A stretch of DNA of 64,000 nt from Pseudomonadota bacterium (GTDB taxonomy: Bacteria; Pseudomonadota; Gammaproteobacteria; JAADHS01). Positions within the stretch are counted from its first letter, which is position 1. Every line of letters starts with the position of its first letter. The notes beneath the pieces were generated by a model. That model was not told the origin of the DNA. It saw only the letters and a program-made list of their open reading frames with translations, and ran no database searches. Position numbers and translations under genes: made by a program. Positions 58,686-64,000 of this stretch are shown here, piece after piece. The DNA is taken from NCBI GenBank assembly GCA_021821045.1, contig JAKACW010000016.1, forward strand, positions 1-64,000. The letters are read 5' to 3'.

Positions 58686-60698
58686 TCAAGCCGTCGCGTC
58701 TTCAACAGCAGAGGCCGCTGCGGCAGAGTTTGATGCGGGATCGGTCTTCGCGTCGCTATCGTCGAGGGCTTGGGCGAGCAGGTTGCGCTTCAGTTGATCC
58801 AGTTCCTTGAGGCGAACGTCCAAAGCCTTGCACTGTTCCTCGAGCGAGGTGACGTTTTTCGCCAGCGTTTCGCGCGTCTCGTTGATCTTGCACAGAGTAT
58901 CCAGATGCTGCTCAAGCAGTTGCTTGTGGATGTGAATTTGCGCGATCAGCGGGTTCATTATTTCCTTAAGCCATTTCTCAGCGTCGCTGTGAATGCGGAA
59001 GAATATCTCCCGGGCGTGGCTAACAATGGAAATGAAGAATTTCTTGACGACGAAGCTTTGCTCCGTCATGGTGGTCATGGTGCTGTTGCGAAATTCTTCG
59101 CCCTTCTCGGCGACTTTTTTCAGATCGCTGCGATAGACGTCGACTGAAAATTTCGCGAAATCCATTTTCGGCAGGCCGTGGTCTTCGTGGAACTTGCGGT
59201 AAACGTTCTCGACAAGCTCGTGAGTTTCGGACATTTGCCGGTAGACGACCTGCATGGTTTCGTTGATGCCGTCGAACAGGGTTTTCATGCCTTTCTTGAG
59301 GCCGCCGGTCGTCCAGCTTTCTTCCATGTCCCGCCGCGTCTTGCTGATTAACATGTCGAAGGCTTCGAGGCTCAGTTCGTTCATGACCGCGATGGTGTGC
59401 TGGGTCAGCGCGCGCCGGCTGGACTGAAGATACTTCATGTTGTTGTTGTAGGCGATTTGCTGTTCGCGGGTTTTCTGGGTCAGATGTTTGATTACGTCGG
59501 TATTGCGGCCGCTTGCGCTGCGCAGCGTTTCGAGTTGATGGGTCAATTTGTCGAGCTGCGCTCGGACCAATTCCCGTGTTTCCTCAACCATGCCGCCCAC
59601 ATCACGAATCACATGACCGCCCACGATACGTTGCTTGGCCGGGACGATCTCGTCGGCCAACAGCGTCTCCAAGGTCAGAATGCGGCTCTTTAGCAGCAAT
59701 TGGTGGTCGCCTTTGGCTTTGGCGACCAGCGCTTTCTGCGCGGACACGGGGAGCACGTTGTGCTGGTCGATTCCCAGCATCTCGGCCGTGTTTCGAACCT
59801 GCTTCTCGATGGTGGCGTTGATTTCCGCCTCGTCCATCATCTCGTCCCACAGCGTATCGATCTTGTTCAGGGCGGCGATGACGCCTTTGGGGTTCTCGCC
59901 ATCTAAGGCGCCCTTTATATAGAACTGCCAGATGTCCAAATCGCTCTTAGTAACGCCGGTGTCCGGTGCGAGCACGAACACCACCGCTTGCGCGGCAGGC
60001 AGCATGCTCAGGGTGAGTTCAGGCTCCGTACCCAGGGCGTTCAACCCGGGGGTATCCAAAATGACCAAGCCTTGCTGCAGCAGCGGATGGGGGAAGCTGA
60101 TCAGGGCGTGGCGCCACACGGGGATGTCGACATGGGTGGGTTTGTTGCCGGCCTTGGCGTCTTCCTCCGCCATTTCGTCGTTGTACAAACCGAGCCGTCG
60201 TGCTTCTTCGATGGGCACGTTCTTGAACTTAACCACCTCTTGGAGCCTTTCGGCCATCTGTTGCGGTGAGTTGGTGTCAAGGGCAAGCGTTGTCCACGCG
60301 TCAAGGTCCTTCTTCAGATCGGCAATGCTGCGATCCTCCCCGCGGGATTCGATTGGCAGCAGCCGGATGTACGATGATGTTTGGTGCTGATCGTAGAACA
60401 GTTCGGTGGGGCACATCGTCGTACGGCCAACCGTCGACGGCAGCAAGCGCCGTTTGTAGTCGGCGAAGAAAATGGCGTTGATGAGTTCTGTCTTGCCGCG
60501 GGAAAACTCGGCGACGAACGCAATCGTCAGTCGATCCGACTTGACGGTCTCGATGGCGTCGTAAAGTTTTACGTCACTCTCGGTGGATGCCAGATTGTTT
60601 TGGTTCAGCCACTTCTGCACACTCTCCACCGCATGGACCAAATTGTTACGCCATTGGTCGAGCGCGAAGAGTTGCTGTTTGAGACGGTCCTCGTCCAT
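58686..60698 (-). CDS. Dynamin-family GTPase
   Basis: The 670-residue product is a large bacterial dynamin-like GTPase. GTPase motifs are G1 AEFSRGKT (63-70), G2 Thr in GRTTMCP (about 91-97), G3 DTPG (215-218) and G4 NKID (278-281). The rest is long helical stalk (about 340-640) with a hydrophobic patch FVVKKFFISIVSHAREIFF that could contact membrane. G1 has Ala in place of the first Gly, as in related proteobacterial proteins such as the E. coli clamp-binding CrfC family. Bacterial dynamins often come as tandem pairs; here it is alone. Roles in membrane remodelling or chromosome partition are possible; none can be assigned from sequence. Confidence 0.9.
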   Translation of the reverse strand: MDEDRLKQQLFALDQWRNNLVHAVESVQKWLNQNNLASTESDVKLYDAIETVKSDRLTIAFVAEFSRGKTELINAIFFADYKRRLLPSTVGRTTMCPTELFYDQHQTSSYIRLLPIESRGEDRSIADLKKDLDAWTTLALDTNSPQQMAERLQEVVKFKNVPIEEARRLGLYNDEMAEEDAKAGNKPTHVDIPVWRHALISFPHPLLQQGLVILDTPGLNALGTEPELTLSMLPAAQAVVFVLAPDTGVTKSDLDIWQFYIKGALDGENPKGVIAALNKIDTLWDEMMDEAEINATIEKQVRNTAEMLGIDQHNVLPVSAQKALVAKAKGDHQLLLKSRILTLETLLADEIVPAKQRIVGGHVIRDVGGMVEETRELVRAQLDKLTHQLETLRSASGRNTDVIKHLTQKTREQQIAYNNNMKYLQSSRRALTQHTIAVMNELSLEAFDMLISKTRRDMEESWTTGGLKKGMKTLFDGINETMQVVYRQMSETHELVENVYRKFHEDHGLPKMDFAKFSVDVYRSDLKKVAEKGEEFRNSTMTTMTEQSFVVKKFFISIVSHAREIFFRIHSDAEKWLKEIMNPLIAQIHIHKQLLEQHLDTLCKINETRETLAKNVTSLEEQCKALDVRLKELDQLKRNLLAQALDDSDAKTDPASNSAAAASAVEDATA

Positions 60699-60950
60699 TC
60701 CTTATCCGCCGCATGTCAGGGGTCGCGAGATCGGGGTGTTGATCAAGCGACTTTGAATGTTGTTGTTTGCCCTTTAGCACCCAATCGTTGCGACGAACTG
60801 TTCCGCATGCCGCGCGAGCGATTGCTGATGGGCTAACGCAAAGGTTCCTATACAAAAACGTCAATTGTTTATCGGTAACGCCGGCTTCTACTTTAGACGT
60901 ACCGGATTCGCTCGAACGGCAGGGTCACCGCTTCGTGATTTTCGTCACAG

Positions 60951-61250
60951 TCAGCCTGGCGGTGTGATGCCGGGCGCGAGTCGCGACGGCTTTGTGATCC
61001 GCAAGCGTTTGATTCGGCTGGAGTCGCCGCTGATGACCTCGACGCGGCTACGGCTCACGTCGAACTGTGCCGCGATGAAATCCAGTAATTCATCGTTGGC
61101 TTTTCCATCCACCGGCGGGGCCGCGATGCGCACGCGAAAGTGATCGCCGCTCAATCCACTCCATGCGTTTGCGGCCGCCCGCGGCTGGACTTTTACCGCG
61201 ATAACTAAATCACCATTCTCCCAGCGGAATGCGGGGGCGGCGCGCTTCAT
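60951..61250 (-). CDS. yggU: YggU family (DUF167) protein
   Basis: The 99-residue product matches the small DUF167/YggU family, including VKVQPRAAANAWSGL and APPVDGKANDELLDFIA. The function is unknown. The ATG at 61250 overlaps the yggT stop by four bases (ATGA). The longer frame upstream overlaps yggT and is not family-like. It is the last gene of the yggS-proC-yggT-yggU run. Confidence 0.92.
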   Translation of the reverse strand: MKRAAPAFRWENGDLVIAVKVQPRAAANAWSGLSGDHFRVRIAAPPVDGKANDELLDFIAAQFDVSRSRVEVISGDSSRIKRLRITKPSRLAPGITPPG

Positions 61251-61825
61251 TGGGACAACATGACGCCGAGAGTTCGAATTGGCGGAACCACGAGCATCTT
61301 GATTAAGTAGAGTCCGACGGTGGCAACCAGCGGCGACAAATCCAAACCGCCCATGGACGGAATCAAGCGGCGAGCCGGCCGAAGCACGGGCTCCGTTAGC
61401 GTGTAGACCATCGATAGCGCCGGATTGTAGGCGCCGGGATTCACCCAGCTGACGATGACTTGAATAACGATGGCGACGATAAACACCATGAGGAACAGCG
61501 AGACGAGTTCGGCGATCGAATAGAAAAACAAAAAGGCCGGATGCAGCGTCATCCCACTCACCAGGCTCATCAGGGCGGCGGCCACCATCTGCAGGACGAG
61601 CATGAGAACGATCGAGGCGACGTCGATGCCGCCGAGTCCGGGAATCAATTTGCGCAGAGGTTTCAACGGCGGATTGGTGATGCGGATCAGCGCTTGAGCC
61701 ATCGGATTGTAGAAGTCGGCGCGAAACCACTGCAGCATGAAGCGCAGCATCACGGCCAGAATGTACAAGCCGAAGATGATATCGATGAGAAACACCACCG
61801 GATCGGTGAAATACGAACTACCCAT
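61247..61825 (-). CDS. yggT: YggT family integral membrane protein
   Basis: The 192-residue product has two copies of the YggT membrane module: FMLQWFRADFYNPMAQALIRITNPPLKPLR near 30-57 and the parallel segment WVNPGAYNPALSMVYTLTEPVLRPARRL near 130-155 (each quoted here as a region, with the key NP and PxxRP residues). Four hydrophobic segments are visible. Members are linked to osmotic tolerance, but no mechanism is known. It overlaps proC by 8 bases and yggU by 4. Confidence 0.9.
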   Translation of the reverse strand: MGSSYFTDPVVFLIDIIFGLYILAVMLRFMLQWFRADFYNPMAQALIRITNPPLKPLRKLIPGLGGIDVASIVLMLVLQMVAAALMSLVSGMTLHPAFLFFYSIAELVSLFLMVFIVAIVIQVIVSWVNPGAYNPALSMVYTLTEPVLRPARRLIPSMGGLDLSPLVATVGLYLIKMLVVPPIRTLGVMLSQ

Positions 61826-62651
61826 TTTTCCCTCCCAAACGATCAGCCAGTTCCGCGCCCCGTTCGCGCGCGGCGGCTACGGCTTTATTTATGATTGTCA
61901 CGAAATCGCTGCCACGCAGCACTTCCAGCGCTTTTTCAGTCGTTCCACCCGGCGAGGTTACCCGCTGGCGCAGGACCGCGGGGTCAGCGCCGCTTTCAAG
62001 CGCGATTTTCGCTGCGCCGAACGCCGTTTGCAGAGTCAACAACCGCGCCACATCCGGCGCAAGTCCCAGGCTTTCTCCGGCGCTCTGCATGGCTTCCATG
62101 AGCAGAAAGAAATACGCCGGCCCGCTGCCGGATAACGCCGTCACCGCATCGAGCAGCGATTCGTCGTCGACCCACACTGTGACGCCTACCGCGCGCAGCA
62201 ATGACTCGGCGTCGTTTCTATCTTGTTGCGTAACGCTCGCGGTGGCGTACAGCGCGGTGGCCCCGGCGCGCACCGCCGCGGGTGTATTGGGCATGCTGCG
62301 AATCAGCGGCACATCGTGCTCCAACCAACGCAGGATCGCATCGGTGCGGGCGCCGGCCGCGATGGACACGAACAACGGCGGCGGTGAGGCGATGGCGCTT
62401 GCCAGTGATCGGCAGACGGTTTCGAGCACCTGCGGTTTGACCGCCAGCACGACGATGTCTGCTCGCTCCAGAGCGCGGTGATTGTCTGCCGTGACCTTGA
62501 CGCCGAAGTTCGCGGCGACCTGGCTGCGTCGCTCTTCGTCCGGATCGGCAACGACGATGTTTTCGTGGGCATAGCCGTCATCGAGCAAGCCGCCGATGAG
62601 GCTGCTCGCCATGTTACCCGCCCCGATAAAGGCAATCTTGGTTCGAGTCAT
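61818..62651 (-). CDS. proC: Pyrroline-5-carboxylate reductase
   Basis: ProC reduces pyrroline-5-carboxylate to proline with NAD(P)H. The 277-residue product has the Rossmann start IAFIGAGNMASSLIGGLL, the SMPNTPAAVRAGATALYA segment and the C-terminal signature SGPAYFFLLMEAMQSAG with TSPGGTTEKAL. It is followed by yggT with an 8-base overlap and preceded by yggS. Confidence 0.97.
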   Translation of the reverse strand: MTRTKIAFIGAGNMASSLIGGLLDDGYAHENIVVADPDEERRSQVAANFGVKVTADNHRALERADIVVLAVKPQVLETVCRSLASAIASPPPLFVSIAAGARTDAILRWLEHDVPLIRSMPNTPAAVRAGATALYATASVTQQDRNDAESLLRAVGVTVWVDDESLLDAVTALSGSGPAYFFLLMEAMQSAGESLGLAPDVARLLTLQTAFGAAKIALESGADPAVLRQRVTSPGGTTEKALEVLRGSDFVTIINKAVAAARERGAELADRLGGKNG

Positions 62652-62711
62652 GAATTCCTGCTTTGAGGATGTTCCGGTGAGCGAAGTCGAAATTGTATCG
62701 TAAACGGGTGC

Positions 62712-63404
62712 TTACTTCAGTGGACGGCGGCCAAAAATCGCGCTGCCGACGCGCACGAGGGTGGATTGTTCGGCAATTGCCGCCTCCAGATCTTCGGACG
62801 TGCCCATGCTCAGCGTATCGAGGAGAAACCCTTTGTCGCGCAACATCTCGCGGGCCGCCGCGACCCGGTGAAACGCGACGCGCTGGGCGTCGAATGAGTG
62901 CGCGGGCGCGGGCAAAGCCATTAGCCCGCGCAGGCGAAGCCGCGGCAGCTCGGAAACCGCCGACGCCAGTTCGGCCAGTTCGCTGTCGCTTACGCCGCCC
63001 TTAGAGCTCTCCGCACTGACATTGAATTGAATACACACGTTGAGCGGCGGCGCGGCGCTGGGGCGCTGCGCCGACAAGCGCTCGGCAATCCTGATGCGTT
63101 CGACGCCATGAACCCACGCGAAGGATTCGGCGACGGGCTTGGTTTTGTTGGACTGAATCCGACCGATAAAATGCCACTCTATCGGCAAGTCTTTAAGCTC
63201 GGCGATTTTGGTTAGGGCTTCTTGCAGATAGTTTTCGCCAAACTGCGTCTGGCCGCAGGCATAGGCTTGCCGAATCCTGGCCGCATCGACGGTTTTGGTC
63301 ACCGCCAACAGGGTGATGTCGTCGGGTGATCGGTTGTAACGCCGGGCCGCAGCGCGAATGCGCTGTTGAACGGTGGCCAAGTTGTGCGCGATTTCATCGT
63401 TCAT
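62712..63404 (-). CDS. yggS: YggS family PLP homeostasis protein
   Basis: This 230-residue protein belongs to the PLP-binding protein family that buffers pyridoxal phosphate and affects amino- and keto-acid balance. The PLP lysine lies in LLAVTKTVDAARIRQAY, and FGENYLQEA, WHFIGRIQSNK and MGTSEDLEAAI are present. It diverges from pilT and precedes proC, an order shared with Pseudomonas. Confidence 0.96.
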   Translation of the reverse strand: MNDEIAHNLATVQQRIRAAARRYNRSPDDITLLAVTKTVDAARIRQAYACGQTQFGENYLQEALTKIAELKDLPIEWHFIGRIQSNKTKPVAESFAWVHGVERIRIAERLSAQRPSAAPPLNVCIQFNVSAESSKGGVSDSELAELASAVSELPRLRLRGLMALPAPAHSFDAQRVAFHRVAAAREMLRDKGFLLDTLSMGTSEDLEAAIAEQSTLVRVGSAIFGRRPLK

Positions 63405-63677
63405 ATTATGGTGATCGGGCGGTTGTCTTGTTTGTAAGTGGTCTGCGCGATGTTTTTTCCGCGCATCGGTCTGAGAATCTTACTGGCTACGCCCCGACAA
63501 CAACATAGGATAGCTTTTGCCGTTGTCGACACGTTTTAAAAAGTTGGGCACCCGGCCGTTATAACGTTGCAGATCTTCTGTGCGCCGGGATGGGGTAGCG
63601 GCCTTGAAAACCGTGGGACAGGGACTGGCGTCGCCCTCAGCGTGAGCGGGGGACAATTTGATTAAAAGGAGTCAACA
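63405..63677. promoter_or_regulatory. Divergent yggS-pilT intergenic region
   Basis: The 273-base region must hold both promoters. It contains a 10-base palindrome CGTTATAACG (63557-63566), inside a CCCGGC/GCCGGG pair (63551-63556 with 63584-63589), and a segment AAAACCGTGG with a following TGGCG that recurs at 58636-58658. AAAGGAG at 63665-63671 is the pilT ribosome-binding site. I could not fix -35/-10 boxes. Confidence 0.4.
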
Positions 63678-64000
63678 ATGGATGTCGCTGATCTATTAGC
63701 GTTTAGCGTCAAGAATGCCGCGTCCGACTTGCATTTGTCAGCCGGATTGCCGCCGATGATTCGTGTGGATGGCGACGTACGCCGGGTGAATGTGCCGCCG
63801 CTCGACAACAAAACCGTGCACGGCATGCTCTACGACATCATGAGCGACAAGCAGCGCAAGGACTTTGAAGAGTTTCTTGAAACGGACTTTTCGTTCGAGA
63901 TTCAAGGCCTGGCGCGCTTTCGCGTCAACGTCTTCAACCAAAATCGCGGCGTGGGCGGTGTGTTCCGTACCATCCCTTCGACCATCTTAAGCTTGGAGGA
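63678..64000 (+). CDS. pilT: Type IV pilus retraction ATPase PilT (3' end cut by window edge)
   Basis: PilT powers pilus retraction and twitching motility. The first 107 codons are in the window: MDVADLLAFSVKNAASDLHL, GLPPMIRVDGDVRRV and ARFRVNVFNQNRGVGGVFRT, the N-terminal PAS-like domain of PilT. The catalytic Walker motifs lie beyond the window. AAAGGAG is 6 bases before the ATG. PilT next to yggS-proC-yggT is the Pseudomonas order. Confidence 0.94.
   Translation, partial: MDVADLLAFSVKNAASDLHLSAGLPPMIRVDGDVRRVNVPPLDNKTVHGMLYDIMSDKQRKDFEEFLETDFSFEIQGLARFRVNVFNQNRGVGGVFRTIPSTILSLE

Noticed and set aside
60951-61730. A 259-residue protein ending in the YggU domain
   Set aside because: The upstream two thirds overlap yggT in another frame and are low-complexity; only the last 99 residues are a real family member.
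63575-63660. tRNA-Ser-like anticodon arm (CTTGAAAACC) before pilT
   Set aside because: No acceptor stem, D-arm or TPsiC arm (no GGTTCGAAT-type sequence) can be drawn around it.

Overview
The window reads as chromosomal DNA of a GC-rich gammaproteobacterium. LpoA, DiaA, DolP, SspA/SspB and LpxC together point to that class. MurE carries the DNPR motif of meso-diaminopimelate-type peptidoglycan. From memory, the housekeeping order closely follows two Pseudomonas aeruginosa segments: sspA/sspB, dolP, diaA, yraN, lpoA, rsmI, rnpB, mraZ through lpxC, dciA, a M23 peptidase, secA and argJ; then rpmG, rpmB, radC, coaBC, dut, algC, argB and on to pyrE and a crc-position gene. The organism is not a typical Pseudomonas, however: a CbbR-type regulator opens the window, which would suit an autotroph or sulfur oxidiser of the Chromatiales type. 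I cannot name the genus.

Layout. (1) 1-9988: a CbbR-like LysR regulator cut by the window edge, then a copper/silver island: CusF-like metallochaperone, Met/His-rich outer-membrane protein, CusC-like channel, CusB-like adaptor with a fused metal-binding motif, CusA pump with a complete methionine triad, and a DUF2231 membrane protein with a His-rich tail. (2) 10007-13118: djlA, sspA-sspB, a macro-domain deacetylase and a glutathione S-transferase. (3) 13145-18097, minus strand: lpoA-yraN-diaA-dolP followed by a GlcD-like oxidase; rsmI diverges from lpoA. (4) 19083-19509: RNase P RNA with an unusually long P12. (5) 19704-38779: the complete division and cell wall (dcw) cluster, with a strong promoter and three MraZ boxes, mraZ to ftsZ, then lpxC. 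(6) 38952-44461: dciA (minus), M23 peptidase, secA, argJ. (7) 44627-47119: fatty-acid desaturase, then rpmG, rpmB and radC on the minus strand. (8) 47288-51296: coaBC, dut, phosphomannomutase and argB. (9) 51422-60698: a lone glgX, a LamG-VanZ fusion, a DUF4124 protein, pyrE divergent from an exonuclease III/Crc-family gene, a membrane diguanylate cyclase and a dynamin-like GTPase. (10) 60951-64000: yggU-yggT-proC-yggS on the minus strand and the start of pilT on the plus strand.

How the genes work together. The metal island would bind Cu(I)/Ag(I) in the periplasm (CusF-like protein, adaptor) and expel it through a CusCBA-type tripartite pump. Region 5 supplies every cytoplasmic step of peptidoglycan precursor synthesis from MurB/MurC to MraY/MurG, the transpeptidase FtsI with FtsW, and the FtsL/Q/A/Z division proteins. 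LpoA and DolP in region 3 serve the same envelope. Tight ATGA-type overlaps run through the dcw operon, indicating coupled translation.

I found no tRNA, CRISPR array, insertion sequence, phage gene or restriction system. The most unusual material is the Met-ladder outer-membrane protein, the Trp-to-Met CusF-like protein, the catalytically intact exonuclease at the Crc locus, the lone dynamin GTPase, and the extended RNase P RNA.
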